A DNA stretch of 64,000 nt from Paenibacillus sp. OV219 (GCF_900110075.1 NZ_FOCJ01000009.1:186001-250000); one strand, 5' to 3'. Positions 29,062-38,342 are shown, counted from the stretch's first letter. A program made the numbers and translations. The notes: generated by a model not told the origin, from the sequence alone.

Positions 29062-30633
29062 TTAGACTCTGAAGTAGTTGATATGATGATTGAGTTCTTC
29101 GGATAGATGTGCAAGGGTTTGGGAGGAACTTGCCGTCTCTTCGGCTGCAGCTGCCGATTCTTCGCTTGCCGCTGCAATCGTCTCAACGGCGCGCATCACT
29201 TCTACAGTTTGAGCTGCTTGCTCTTCGCTGGCAGCCGCGATTTCAGTAACCTGATCTGCTGTATCGCTCACCATGCGCACGATGCTCTGGAATGTTTGGC
29301 CTGTCTTCGACGTTTGTACTGTAGCATGCTCCATCGCTCTCAAGCTTTGGTCCGTGTTATGCTGCATGCCCTTGATAATGCCGGCAATTTGCTGTGTCGC
29401 TTCACTGCTTCGTTCCGCAAGCTTGCGTACTTCATCAGCGACGACGGCGAAGCCGCGTCCTTGATCGCCTGCACGTGCTGCCTCAATCGCTGCATTCAGA
29501 GCAAGCAAGTTCGTTTGTTCGGAAATTTCATCGATGACTTCGATAATTTGACCGATCTTCTGTGAATCTTTCTCAAGCAGCTTCATCTGGGTAGAGAGGT
29601 TCTCCATACTTTGAACGGATGCTTGAATCGTCTCGCTACCGCTTTCTGCGCCGCGCTTCGTCTTCTCGGACAGCTCTGCCACAAGGCTTGCTTTCGTTGC
29701 GACATCATTAACGGCTACCGACATTTCACGGACAAGCTCGCTGATGACTTGTGCGGACTCCGCTTGCTCAGTGCTACCTTTGGCGATTTCCTCTGTCGTT
29801 GCGGAGATCTCTTGAGATGCTGCGGATACGTTCTGAGAGGAATTCACGGTTAGACCAATGAGGTTGCGTAAATTCTCCATCATTTCATTGAATGCAGTTG
29901 CAAGTGTGCCAAGCTCGTCCTTACTGCGCGCCTTGGCTTGATCCCTTAAATCACCTTTCGCTGCATTGATTGCGACGTCCAGAATGGAGCGGATTGCTCT
30001 GACCATCGTTTCGGACATCCACGTTGCCAGAATGAGGCCGACGACGACTGCAATAAGGCCAAAAGTAATGATAAGTGTTTTACCGACGGCATTCGTATGA
30101 GCGGCTTTATCAACCTCATCTTTAGAGCCGATATTGTTGAACTCAATCCATTTGCTGAAGTCTTCGGAGACAAGCTTGCGTACAGGCGTCAGTTCATTAA
30201 CGAGCTGGTAGCCCTTCTCTGGTTGATTATCCTTGCGTGCTTGAATGATGACAGGCAAGTGCTCGCTATATGCTTGCAAGTCTTGAGTCAACTTCTGATA
30301 GATAGCGTTTTCTTCGGGAGATATGATGAAAGACTCATAATCCTGCATCTCTTTATTTACCGCGGCCATACTGTCATTAATTGTACCCGCGAGTTTATCG
30401 ATTTCGGCAGGGTTGCTTTCCAAATTGATTTTGTTAACGTTTACACGAGCTTCACTAAAGTAGTCCTTGATGACGCCAATCTTGTTAATGCTCGGCAGCC
30501 AGTTCGTTTGCACGATGTAGCTGGATTTCTGCAAGGACGCCATTTCAACGATGGCTAGTGTTCCGATCCCTACCAAGAGCACCAGAATGGCGATAAAGCT
30601 GGACATTAGCTTTGTGCGAATGGATAGTTTCAC
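29062..30633 (-). CDS. Methyl-accepting chemotaxis protein, copy 2
   Basis: 523 residues starting at GTG behind GGGAGGAAG. It shares the domain order with its tandem neighbour: membrane segment, four-helix-bundle ligand domain, membrane segment ([20 protein letters not shown]), HAMP and signalling domain ([20 protein letters not shown]). The first 30 and last 300 residues are almost the same as in copy 1, while residues ~50-160 diverge. The two receptors may therefore sense different ligands. Confidence 0.93.
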   Translation of the reverse strand: MKLSIRTKLMSSFIAILVLLVGIGTLAIVEMASLQKSSYIVQTNWLPSINKIGVIKDYFSEARVNVNKINLESNPAEIDKLAGTINDSMAAVNKEMQDYESFIISPEENAIYQKLTQDLQAYSEHLPVIIQARKDNQPEKGYQLVNELTPVRKLVSEDFSKWIEFNNIGSKDEVDKAAHTNAVGKTLIITFGLIAVVVGLILATWMSETMVRAIRSILDVAINAAKGDLRDQAKARSKDELGTLATAFNEMMENLRNLIGLTVNSSQNVSAASQEISATTEEIAKGSTEQAESAQVISELVREMSVAVNDVATKASLVAELSEKTKRGAESGSETIQASVQSMENLSTQMKLLEKDSQKIGQIIEVIDEISEQTNLLALNAAIEAARAGDQGRGFAVVADEVRKLAERSSEATQQIAGIIKGMQHNTDQSLRAMEHATVQTSKTGQTFQSIVRMVSDTADQVTEIAAASEEQAAQTVEVMRAVETIAAASEESAAAAEETASSSQTLAHLSEELNHHINYFRV

Positions 30634-30976
30634 TAATGTTCTTCCTCCCGTATACGTCGATTTGTCAGTCCATGGTACTAATAGTAGAGGTAAAGTGTTA
30701 AAAAAAATGGGTAAAAACTATTTGATTTGTGTATGATCATAGCCCGAAAGAGCAGCTTCAGGATCAAATTGCTAGGAAAGTGCTAGGAAATCAATTCGAC
30801 AAATATAGACAAATTCCTCTTGAGGATAACTCGGTTTATGTCGAATAACAACGATTTTTAACAATATGAGTGCGGTTTTCGGTTACATAGTTATATATGA
30901 AGAAATTACAGGTCAGAACTGGCTGGTTACTCTTAAGGAAGAGCGAGTATTAAGGCAGCCTTTTAAAATGTTATCA
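30634..30976. other. Divergent intergenic region
   Basis: 343 AT-rich bases between the divergent chemoreceptor and haem-uptake operon. Apart from the ribosome site of the chemoreceptor, I see no gene, clear palindrome or convincing sigma-D promoter here. Confidence 0.5.
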
Positions 30977-31006
30977 TTGACAATGAGAATCATTATCGAA
31001 TAAACT
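30977..31006 (+). promoter_or_regulatory. Promoter of the iron/haem uptake operon
   Basis: TTGACA at 30977-30982 and TAAACT at 31001-31006 with an 18-base spacer give a sigma-A-like promoter. The -35 element and spacer lie inside the first Fur box, so bound Fur would block RNA polymerase. Confidence 0.6.
30979..30997 (+). promoter_or_regulatory. Fur box 1
   Basis: GACAATGAGAATCATTATC matches 17 of 19 positions of the consensus GATAATGATAATCATTATC, so the operon should be repressed when iron is plentiful. Confidence 0.85.
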
Positions 31007-31019
31007 GTGAGTATTGATT

Positions 31020-31038
31020 GAGATTGATTCTCATTATT
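31020..31038 (+). promoter_or_regulatory. Fur box 2
   Basis: GAGATTGATTCTCATTATT is a weaker second match (about 13 of 19) centred 41 bases downstream of the first, just upstream of the ribosome site. Confidence 0.6.
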
Positions 31039-31061
31039 AATTAATCCGGGGGGATGATTTT

Positions 31062-32336
31062 GTGTTTCACAAGGTTTTAACACGTAGTTTATTAGCGGCG
31101 GCTGTGCTGCTCGCTCCAGTAACGGTGGCGGGCGTCGATAAGTCTGCGCATGCTGCAGGATCTGCTATTAAAGTAACGCTAGACGGAAAGACGCTGTCGC
31201 TCGGCAGTGGACCGCAAATTTCGAAAGGCAGAACGCTCATTCCATACAGCGGCATCGTTAGCGCGCTCGGCGGTAAAGCCTCTTGGGATGCAAGCAGCAA
31301 AACGGTCACAGCTACCAAAGATTCTACGACTGTTAAGCTGACTGTCGGCTCTCATTCGGCCTATATTAATGGCCAATATACATATCTGGATTCCGCTCCT
31401 TATATCTCAGATGGCAAAACGTTTGTGCCGCTTCGCCTTGTATCTGAAGCATTCGGCAAATGGGTTAACTTCAACTCTGCCGCGAGCACAGTTGCGATCA
31501 GCAGCACATTGACTGTATCGACAAGCACAGGCTCCTTTACATTGAAAAAGAAACCGAGCCGCATTGTTACGCTGTCCTCGTCAGATACGGAAATTATTTA
31601 TGCGCTTGGCGGTAAAGTTGTCGGTCGTTCGACAGCAATCGGACCGGTAATTCCGGCTGCAGCTTCTTCCGTTCCAGAAGTCGGCAGCACGCATGGCATT
31701 AACTTCGAGACACTGGCTTCCGTGAAGCCTGATCTGGTCATTGCCAGCCCATCACTGAAGTCGCAGCAAGCTACAATTGAGAAGCTTGGCGCGCAAGTGT
31801 TGTTTAACTCACATAACACGTTTACAGAAATTCAAGCTTCGATTCGTCTGTATGGCAAAGTGCTGAGCCAAGAAACGAAAGCAGAGCAAATCATTAAAGG
31901 TATGAAGTCGGACATTGCATCCCTGAAAAAACCGGCAACGGCACCGAAGACGCTGATCGTGTATGGCGCGCCAGGCAGCTTCGTCGTTGCTCTTCCTACA
32001 AGCTACCCAGGCAACTTCCTGGAGCTTGCGGGTGGTAAGAACGTTGCAGCGAACTTCCCTAAGATGGATATGATGCCACAGTATGCTGACCTTAGCCTTG
32101 AGCGTATCATTGCAGCGAATCCGGATCTTATCCTTATGATTACACACGGTGATGCTGCAGAAGTAAAAGCAAGCTTCAAGAAACAGTTCGAGACGAATCC
32201 GGCTTGGAAGAGCCTCTCGGCTGTGAAGAACGATCGTTTCGAAGTGCTGCCGAGCGACTTGTTCGCGGCGAACCCAGGCATCCGTGCTCCACAAGCGATT
32301 GAAACGATCAACAAACTGCTGCTACAGGTGAAATAA
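31062..32336 (+). CDS. Haem/siderophore-binding protein with copper-amine-oxidase-like N-terminal domain
   Basis: 424 residues from a GTG behind CCGGGGGGATG. A signal peptide of about 32 residues (LLAAAVLLAPVTVAGVDKSA, then HAA) has no lipobox cysteine. Residues ~35-145 form a copper-amine-oxidase N-terminal-like domain (DGKTFVPLRLVSEAFG). Residues ~150-424 form a BtuF/FhuD-type helical-backbone metal receptor (SRIVTLSSSDTEIIYALGG, VKPDLVIASPSLK). It should capture a ferric chelate or haem for the FecCD/FecE-type transporter that follows. The nearby IsdG-like gene favours haem. The lack of lipid attachment is unusual for a Gram-positive binding protein. Confidence 0.87.
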   Translation: MFHKVLTRSLLAAAVLLAPVTVAGVDKSAHAAGSAIKVTLDGKTLSLGSGPQISKGRTLIPYSGIVSALGGKASWDASSKTVTATKDSTTVKLTVGSHSAYINGQYTYLDSAPYISDGKTFVPLRLVSEAFGKWVNFNSAASTVAISSTLTVSTSTGSFTLKKKPSRIVTLSSSDTEIIYALGGKVVGRSTAIGPVIPAAASSVPEVGSTHGINFETLASVKPDLVIASPSLKSQQATIEKLGAQVLFNSHNTFTEIQASIRLYGKVLSQETKAEQIIKGMKSDIASLKKPATAPKTLIVYGAPGSFVVALPTSYPGNFLELAGGKNVAANFPKMDMMPQYADLSLERIIAANPDLILMITHGDAAEVKASFKKQFETNPAWKSLSAVKNDRFEVLPSDLFAANPGIRAPQAIETINKLLLQVK

Positions 32337-32339
32337 TCA

Positions 32340-33371
32340 ATGGCTACAACAATTGCTACGAAACAAAGCGTGAAGGAGGCGGGCATTGCCCGCCTCACCC
32401 GCAACAGTGCCGTGCTGCTCATTAGTGCGGCACTGCTTGTGTTAGCGGGGTTATACGGTCTGATGTCAGGAGCGATTGCGATTCCCGCACGAGACGTATG
32501 GACGTCTCTGCTTCATTCTTCAGATACGGAAGCAAGACAAATTGTGTGGAATTTGCGTCTTCCGCGTGTACTAACCGGTATGCTGGCAGGCATTTGCCTG
32601 GCAATCTCCGGCGCGTTCCTTCAAGGCGTGTTCCGCAATCCACTTGCTGATCCGGGCATTATCGGCGTCTCGTCTGGAGGCGGGCTCGCCGCTGTAGTCA
32701 TTATGATTCTGTTCCCTGAGCATATTGCTTACTTGCCGATCTCCGCGTTCTTAGGAGCATTGGCGGCAGCTTCGATTGTCTACTCGCTCGCTTGGAAAGG
32801 CGGGGCATCGCCGATTCGGCTCATTCTGGCCGGGGTCGCGGTGAATTCCTTACTCGGCGCGGCGATGACCGCGCTGATGATCTTGAACAGCGAGAAGGTG
32901 CAGTCGGTTCTGCCATGGATGTCTGGCAGCTTGAACGGCAGAAGCTGGCCGCACTTCAATACATTGCTGCCATATACCATCGTCGGCCTTATTGCGTCGC
33001 TCTTCCTCATTAAGACAGCAAATCTGCTCGTGCTTGGCGACGATGCGGCTAAGCTGCTAGGCAGCCGCGTAGAAAAAGGCAGACTGCTGATCATTCTGCT
33101 CTCGACCTTCTTGGCGGGAGCGGCAATCAGTATCGTAGGCATGGTCGGCTTTGTCGGCCTCGTTGTGCCGCATATTGTAAGGCTTATTGTTGGCAATGAC
33201 TACCGCATCTTCCTGCCGATCTCCGCGATTGGCGGCGGGGCGCTCATCGTAGCGGCGGACACGGCTGCACGCAGTTGGTTCGATCCCATTGAGTTCCCTG
33301 TAGGTATTTTGCTCGCACTGCTAGGCGCACCGTTCTTTCTCTACTTGTTACGAAGGGGGGCTAGACGATGA
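32340..33371 (+). CDS. FecCD-family iron/haem ABC permease
   Basis: 343 residues with about nine to ten membrane helices, starting 3 bases after the binding protein. Family motifs are LPRVLTGMLAGICLAISGAF, FRNPLADPGIIGVSSGGGLA and VGFVGLVVPHIVRLIVGNDY. It forms a homodimeric channel for ferric siderophore, haem or cobalamin. Fur control indicates an iron source. Confidence 0.94.
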   Translation: MATTIATKQSVKEAGIARLTRNSAVLLISAALLVLAGLYGLMSGAIAIPARDVWTSLLHSSDTEARQIVWNLRLPRVLTGMLAGICLAISGAFLQGVFRNPLADPGIIGVSSGGGLAAVVIMILFPEHIAYLPISAFLGALAAASIVYSLAWKGGASPIRLILAGVAVNSLLGAAMTALMILNSEKVQSVLPWMSGSLNGRSWPHFNTLLPYTIVGLIASLFLIKTANLLVLGDDAAKLLGSRVEKGRLLIILLSTFLAGAAISIVGMVGFVGLVVPHIVRLIVGNDYRIFLPISAIGGGALIVAADTAARSWFDPIEFPVGILLALLGAPFFLYLLRRGARR

Positions 33372-34213
33372 GCAAGACGCCATCTTCAACTTCAGCTTTA
33401 GCTGCGGCGGGGCTGAAATACGGTTACCATTCATTGAGTCCAATCGTAAATGGCTTAAACATGCAGGTGTCGCCTGGTGAGTGGCTCGGTATTGTCGGTC
33501 CGAACGGCTCCGGCAAGTCTACTGTGCTGCGTATGCTGGCAAGACTCGTCTCGCCACAAGGCGGCACGGTGACAATGGAAGGCAAAGACATGGCTGGCAT
33601 GGATACGAAGGCTGTCGCACGCCAGATGACCATGCTGACGCAATCCCAGGAGGGCTCGCTCGATATTACGGTGCGCGAGCTCGTTCGCAGGGGGCGGAAT
33701 CCACATCTGAAATGGTACGAGGAATGCAGAGGCAAGCACGAGGAAGTGGTGGATTGGGCGCTGAATGTAACTAGCATGAGCGACCTGCACAACCGTTCAC
33801 TTCTGGAGCTATCTGGCGGCGAACGCCAGCGCGCTTGGCTTGCGATGTGTATGGCGCAGACGCCGCGTATTCTGTTGCTTGATGAGCCGACGACTTATCT
33901 GGATATTGCCCATCAGCTTGAGCTGATGGAGCTGATCCGTGAGCTGAACCGGGAGCAAGGCATAACGGTTGTGATGGTTTTGCATGATCTAAACCAAGCT
34001 GCGCGTTATTGTGATCGCATTATTGCGATGAAGCAGGGTGCTATTGTGCGGGAAGGCACGCCGACGGATGTATTCCGCGTCGATTTCTTCCGCGAGGTGT
34101 TCGGTATTGAAGCCAAAGTCTACCTTGATGACGGCGTGCCGGTGTATTTGCCGTGCGGGATCGTTCAAGATAAGCAGAAACCTACAGCCGCAGCCGCGGC
34201 CGCGGCAATCTAG
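33368..34213 (+). CDS. FecE-family ABC ATPase
   Basis: 281 residues, overlapping the permease stop by 4 bases. It has Walker A GPNGSGKST, Q-loop LTQSQEG, signature LSGGERQRA, Walker B ILLLDEPTTYLD and the switch His in VLHDLNQAARYCDRI. It powers the upstream permease. The C-terminal Ala-rich tail (TAAAAAAAI) is low complexity. Unlike the sugar importers in this window, this system has its own ATPase. Confidence 0.95.
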   Translation: MSKTPSSTSALAAAGLKYGYHSLSPIVNGLNMQVSPGEWLGIVGPNGSGKSTVLRMLARLVSPQGGTVTMEGKDMAGMDTKAVARQMTMLTQSQEGSLDITVRELVRRGRNPHLKWYEECRGKHEEVVDWALNVTSMSDLHNRSLLELSGGERQRAWLAMCMAQTPRILLLDEPTTYLDIAHQLELMELIRELNREQGITVVMVLHDLNQAARYCDRIIAMKQGAIVREGTPTDVFRVDFFREVFGIEAKVYLDDGVPVYLPCGIVQDKQKPTAAAAAAAI

Positions 34214-34246
34214 TATTGTGCATGAAACGAAAGGGAGCGAGAGAAT

Positions 34247-35113
34247 ATGGCAAAGTCAGCTTTAAGCAATGAGCTCGTACGTGAGTTTGTAGGCTCCGCG
34301 CATGCGGATCTTGCGAAGGTGCAGACACTGCTGGCGCAGGAACCGGGTCTGCTGCACGCTTCGATGAATTGGGGCGGCGACGATTGGGAGACGGCGATTG
34401 GCGCGGCATCCCATGTCGGACGGCGGGATATTGCACAATTTTTGCTCTCCAAAGGAGCGCGTATTGACCTGTTCGCTGCGGCGATGCTCGGCGAGCTGGA
34501 GCTCGTGAAATCGACACTTACACAATATCCGCAGCAGTTGCATGCGCTTGGGCCGCATGGCATTACGCTCTATCAGCACGCTTTAATCGGCGGCGAGCAA
34601 TCGAAGGAAGTCGCGGCGTATTTGAAATCGCTGCTTTATAAAGATGAGGAAGGAAGTGGCCATATGATCGTCGTTGAGAATCGCATCGAAGTTCGTGCAG
34701 GCATGGCGGACGCTGTATTAGAGCGTTTCCGTACTCCTAAAAGTGTACATACGTTCAAAGGCTTCGTCCGTATGGATGTTCTTCACGCTGCAGTATCCGA
34801 GGAGACAGAGGAAATCCGCGTTTGTACCACTTGGGAGAGCGAAGCAGATTTCCAAGCATGGGCAAACAGCGATTCGTTTAGACATGCGCATGCGAAGCGG
34901 GCTTCTGAGGCTGCGGCGAAATCGGATGCGCAGCCAGCGCACGGCTCGGCACATGGCCAAGGGCAAGGACATGGAAGTGGCGCTCATGGCGGCGGTCAAT
35001 CGTCGGCAGCAGCTGGAGAAGCTCCGGCAAGCGGTCCAATCGTCGGCAACAAAGTGACGATCTACAAGGTTGTCGTTTCCCACCTGCCGAAAGCGGCTGC
35101 TGAAACGGTATAA
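34247..35113 (+). CDS. Ankyrin-like / IsdG-type haem monooxygenase fusion
   Basis: 288 residues. Residues ~1-130 look like ankyrin repeats (DLAKVQTLLAQEPGLLHAS, AASHVGRRDIAQFLLSKGA, AAMLGELELVKSTLTQYP). Residues ~140-222 are an antibiotic-biosynthesis-monooxygenase fold like IsdG/HmoA, with an N-W-H set consistent with haem degradation (N145, W196 or W205, and H213 or H215). A His/Gly-rich stretch follows (~224-250), then a final beta strand (GNKVTIYKVVVSHL). An ATG at residue 140 has its own GGAAG site. As last gene of a Fur-regulated operon it probably opens imported haem to release iron. Confidence 0.78.
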   Translation: MAKSALSNELVREFVGSAHADLAKVQTLLAQEPGLLHASMNWGGDDWETAIGAASHVGRRDIAQFLLSKGARIDLFAAAMLGELELVKSTLTQYPQQLHALGPHGITLYQHALIGGEQSKEVAAYLKSLLYKDEEGSGHMIVVENRIEVRAGMADAVLERFRTPKSVHTFKGFVRMDVLHAAVSEETEEIRVCTTWESEADFQAWANSDSFRHAHAKRASEAAAKSDAQPAHGSAHGQGQGHGSGAHGGGQSSAAAGEAPASGPIVGNKVTIYKVVVSHLPKAAAETV

Positions 35114-35154
35114 GCTAGCCAAGCAGCCGAACAGCCAAACAGCCAAACAGCCAA

Positions 35155-35197
35155 CAGACAAACAGCCGTCCGAGATTCTCGGACGGCTGTTTGTCTG
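35155..35197 (+). terminator. Long hairpin ending the haem operon
   Basis: CAGACAAACAGCCGTCCGAGA pairs completely with the following arm (as two halves: CAGACAAACAGCCG and TCCGAGA), preceded by four ACAGCCAA-like units. There is no long T-run, so it may stabilise the transcript end as well as stop it. Confidence 0.7.
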
Positions 35198-35211
35198 CGC
35201 GATAGAAGGTT

Positions 35212-35346
35212 CTAACGAACTCAGGTAACGCTATTCGGCCATTTTGAGCCACTGTTGCTACCTAACGAACTCCAGGAGCGTTATTCGGCTCGAATCTCTC
35301 GAAATTGCCCTGATATGAGCCGAATAAGGACGCTGGAGTTCGTTAG
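35212..35346. repeat. Composite palindromic intergenic repeat
   Basis: Two 30-base arms (35262-35291 and 35317-35346, 26 of 30 matching) start CTAACGAACTCCAG and end in GGAGTTCGTTAG, separated by 25 bases. A third, direct partial copy starts at 35212 (CTAACGAACTCAGG). The element contains no reading frame of note. It looks like a dispersed palindromic unit of the REP/BIME kind. Confidence 0.85.
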
Positions 35347-35472
35347 GGCGTGGAGAGGAGTGATTTCCGGCGTATAAGCGCAATACGATTCGTTAGCGGT
35401 GGAGAGGGAGTGGTCTGTTTTAGGCGAAGAACAAAGAGGAGCCAGGAGTCCCCACAAGTACTAGCTCCTACC

Positions 35473-35512
35473 AAAAAAGAAGCATGCGAGGGTCTACATC
35501 CCCCACATGCTC
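35473..35512 (-). terminator. Rho-independent terminator of phytase-like gene
   Basis: On the minus strand, GAGCATGTGGGGG pairs imperfectly with CCCTCGCATGCTTC and is followed by TTTTTTGG, 41 bases past the stop. Confidence 0.7.
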
Positions 35513-35553
35513 CCCACTCGTTTTTTACCCGCATATGTTTTACCACATACGCT

Positions 35554-37038
35554 CTACCACAAATCTTTGACCGCGATCTCCCACACTTGCGTCTGCTTAT
35601 CCGTCAACTTGAGTACGCCATTCGCGTCGTATTCGCCTACGCCGAAGTCGTTGTCGTTGGCAACGAGAATCGTATTCTTGTTCAGCACGGTGAGCCCTTC
35701 GAACTTCTCGAACGGATAATCGAGCTTCGTGAGGTCTAGAATGAGCGATTTGGGTGCTGTTACGATGCCGGACGCTTTCAACTCATCGCTGCTGAGCGCC
35801 TCCACATTGCTGCTAATATCAGCTTTGTTCAAGACGTTCGTCGCTTTGGACAAGTCGATCTTGTACACACGTTTAATTTGCGCTGCAGCGCCTTCGTTCT
35901 TGTCACGCTCGTCCACGAGCAGCACGTCCGCAGCTAGCGCATGGAGGTCAGAGATGACGACATCCTTTTGCGATACATTGATGAACGTTTTTGCATCCTC
36001 TGCGACATACACGTATTCGCCGATGACTTGCTTCGTCGACAGATCCATTTTCAGAATCCGCAGGTTGCGGGACGCTTCACCAGTCGCTTTGTCAGGCACA
36101 GCCATTGGGCTCTGGATGGACGCATACAAATATTTGCCGTCCGGGCTAATCGTTACACCTTCAAAGCCGCGGTTCACAATGCGCTTCGAGTAGACAGCCG
36201 GGAATGCTTCAACAATAGGGATTTGCGCGTTCGCAAGCTTTGCCTTGTCGCCGGCAGGAACAAAGCGGCTAATAATGGTGCCGTCACGCTTCACTTGAAT
36301 AAGCGATGGGCGATATTCGTCAGCCATCCAGAACGTATCGTCAGATGGGCTATATGCGAGGCCCTCAAGGTCAAGACCATCCGGATCAAGCGGCAGCAGC
36401 TTCGTGCCTGTATTGTCGTAAGACTTCTCGTCGCTCGCAATGTTGCTAAGGCCCGTCGTGCTGCGATCACCAGAGACAACGCCCTTCGCGCCTACTGGCA
36501 GCTGGAGCTTGTTCGTCTCCAATATCGTAACTTGTCCGCCCTCGAGCTTGATTTTATAGAAACGCGGCACGTAATCCTGAATCGGGAACGTGCGGTTTAC
36601 CGTTTTGTCGATGGTAATAAGTCCGTTTGGACCACGGTCAGCCAGCGTGTAGAACACGTTGTCCGGGTCGCCCGGCATATGCAGAAGACCAGAGAATCCG
36701 CCTTCCTTAAGTCCGAGTCCGAGGCTTGGCGGGTTCATCCACGTATATTTTCCTTCTACAAAAGGATACTCGCGAAGCGTTACCTTCTTGCTCGCATTGT
36801 CCCAAGTGACGTTCTGTCCAAGCACTTCGCCCATCGCTCTAACCGGCACATACAGGCTGCCGTTGATGGTGACGGCGTCCTTATCTAGCGCGACTTCATT
36901 GTCACCTGCAAACAGCTTCACCTTGACCGTGATCGCCTTAAGCGCAGTGTCAGCAGCTTCTACGATTTGCGAGCTGAGCACAGCAACGGATACGACCCCT
37001 GCGATTGCGGCCCATTTTGTAAAGCGGAACTTCATCAT
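35554..37038 (-). CDS. Secreted phytase-like esterase family protein with copper-amine-oxidase-like domain
   Basis: 494 residues with a signal peptide (WAAIAGVVSVAVLSSQIVEA). A copper-amine-oxidase N-terminal-like domain follows (~35-92: DAVTINGSLYVPVRAMGEVL). Residues ~100-494 fit the 'esterase-like activity of phytase' beta-propeller family (GGFSGLLHMPGDPDNVFYTL, DGLDLEGLAYSPSDDTFWMA, FEGVTISPDGKYLY, NKNTILVANDNDFG). It should act outside the cell, probably on phosphate esters, but the reaction in this family is poorly defined. Start at 37038 follows TTGAGGAGAG. It stands alone. Confidence 0.82.
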   Translation of the reverse strand: MMKFRFTKWAAIAGVVSVAVLSSQIVEAADTALKAITVKVKLFAGDNEVALDKDAVTINGSLYVPVRAMGEVLGQNVTWDNASKKVTLREYPFVEGKYTWMNPPSLGLGLKEGGFSGLLHMPGDPDNVFYTLADRGPNGLITIDKTVNRTFPIQDYVPRFYKIKLEGGQVTILETNKLQLPVGAKGVVSGDRSTTGLSNIASDEKSYDNTGTKLLPLDPDGLDLEGLAYSPSDDTFWMADEYRPSLIQVKRDGTIISRFVPAGDKAKLANAQIPIVEAFPAVYSKRIVNRGFEGVTISPDGKYLYASIQSPMAVPDKATGEASRNLRILKMDLSTKQVIGEYVYVAEDAKTFINVSQKDVVISDLHALAADVLLVDERDKNEGAAAQIKRVYKIDLSKATNVLNKADISSNVEALSSDELKASGIVTAPKSLILDLTKLDYPFEKFEGLTVLNKNTILVANDNDFGVGEYDANGVLKLTDKQTQVWEIAVKDLW

Positions 37039-37253
37039 TAGCTCTCCTCAATTCTCTAATATAGTGGTGAGACGCTTAGTAGCTTCTACCAGAGTAGAGG
37101 AGTTGTGTTAACTGGATATCATTGCCGAAAGGAGCTTTTGTAAACGACGCTATCAGCGATTTGCGAAATTTGTCAGTACGTGCAACTTTCCTCGAACCGA
37201 GCACGTTAAATAAGGTGAATTCTGGTAACTGACAAAATAGGACGGTGGTGAGG

Positions 37254-38216
37254 ATGATTCATTATTTCATTGCATTTATGGTGTCATTTCTTATTGTGTA
37301 CCTGTTAATACCTCCATTTCGCAAGCTGGCTTTCAAGCTCGATTTCGTGGACAAGCCCCGTAAAAATGTTGAACGCAAAATTCACCGTGAACCGATTCCA
37401 CTTACTGCCAGCTTTGCGATTTTCATCGGTTTTTTTGCTACATACCTGGCTGTTTCGAGAGGAGTATCGTGGGAGACCGGTGCATTATTTGTTGGTGGAG
37501 TTCTTCTGCTCATTATTGGTACTGTTGATGATTGGTATAAAACAAAAGGAAAAGATTTTCCCGCCCTGCCTAAGCTAGTCTTTCAACTGTCGGCGGCCAT
37601 CCTCGTATATGCGTCAGGTATCGTATTCACGGGGTTCATTAATCCGTTCTCAGGCGACTATGTCGTGCTGCCCGTCATCCTTCAGTTTCTGCTCACGATT
37701 CTGTGGATTTTTGGAGTGACAACAGTCATTAATTTCTCGGATGGGCTGGACGGTTTGGCAGGAGGTCTTTCGGCGATCTCGGCGACAACGTTGTTTATTG
37801 TAGCCATTGCAATGGGACAGTCCAATTCAGCTATGATGGCGATTATCCTGTTGGGTATTACCCTTGCCTACTTACGGTTCAATAAGCCGCCTGCGAAAGT
37901 GTTTATGGGGGATGCCGGCGCTACTTTCCTGGGATTTTTACTGGCTGTCATCGCGCTCGATGGTGCCTTTAAGCAGGCGACAGTATTATCGCTGTTTATC
38001 CCGATCTTGGCGCTTGGGGTACCTATATTTGATAATCTCTTTGTTGTGGTAAAACGTCTCTTGCAGGGTAAGCCGATGTATCAAGCGGATGCCAGCCAGG
38101 CGCATTACCGTTTGCTCCGTGCAGGACTCAATACGAAGCAGGCGCTTATGGTACTCATGCTGCTAAGCACATGTATGGGGCTAACATCTATTATCCTGCT
38201 GCTGGTTCAAGTATAA
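37254..38216 (+). CDS. tagO: Undecaprenyl-phosphate N-acetylglucosamine-1-phosphate transferase, TagO/WecA family
   Basis: About 320 residues, ten to eleven membrane helices. Diagnostic cytoplasmic motifs are GTVDDWYKTKG, NFSDGLDGLAGGLSAI and KVFMGDAGATFLGF, the MraY/WecA/TagO catalytic set. It moves GlcNAc-1-phosphate (or a related sugar phosphate) from UDP to the undecaprenyl carrier, the first step of teichoic acid or other wall glycan synthesis. I prefer ATG 37254 because MIHYFIAF aligns with relatives; a GTG at 37245 is an alternative. No other wall-glycan gene is adjacent. Confidence 0.9.
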   Translation: MIHYFIAFMVSFLIVYLLIPPFRKLAFKLDFVDKPRKNVERKIHREPIPLTASFAIFIGFFATYLAVSRGVSWETGALFVGGVLLLIIGTVDDWYKTKGKDFPALPKLVFQLSAAILVYASGIVFTGFINPFSGDYVVLPVILQFLLTILWIFGVTTVINFSDGLDGLAGGLSAISATTLFIVAIAMGQSNSAMMAIILLGITLAYLRFNKPPAKVFMGDAGATFLGFLLAVIALDGAFKQATVLSLFIPILALGVPIFDNLFVVVKRLLQGKPMYQADASQAHYRLLRAGLNTKQALMVLMLLSTCMGLTSIILLLVQV

Positions 38217-38228
38217 GCGCAACTCGTT

Positions 38229-38342
38229 CTACAAGCTTGTCATGCTAGTCTGCATAATTGTCCAAGTCCCCTCATAGACATAGAACATCTCAAGCGTAAA
38301 CGGCTTCAAGTCCCGTACGAGCTGCCAACTTTTTGGCGGCAT
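38229..38342 (-). other. Small antisense reading frame of 37 codons
   Basis: In the gap between tagO and the YdcC-like gene, the minus strand encodes MPPKSWQLVRDLKPFTLEM followed by FYVYEGTWTIMQTSMTSL, with CCGGAG about 8 bases before the ATG. The composition is protein-like, but I recognise no family, and it may be a remnant. It would be convergent with tagO. Confidence 0.25.

Noticed and set aside
34247..35113. Two separate genes, ankyrin and monooxygenase
   Set aside because: The frame is continuous without a stop. An internal start exists but a fusion is the simpler reading; noted as a finding instead.
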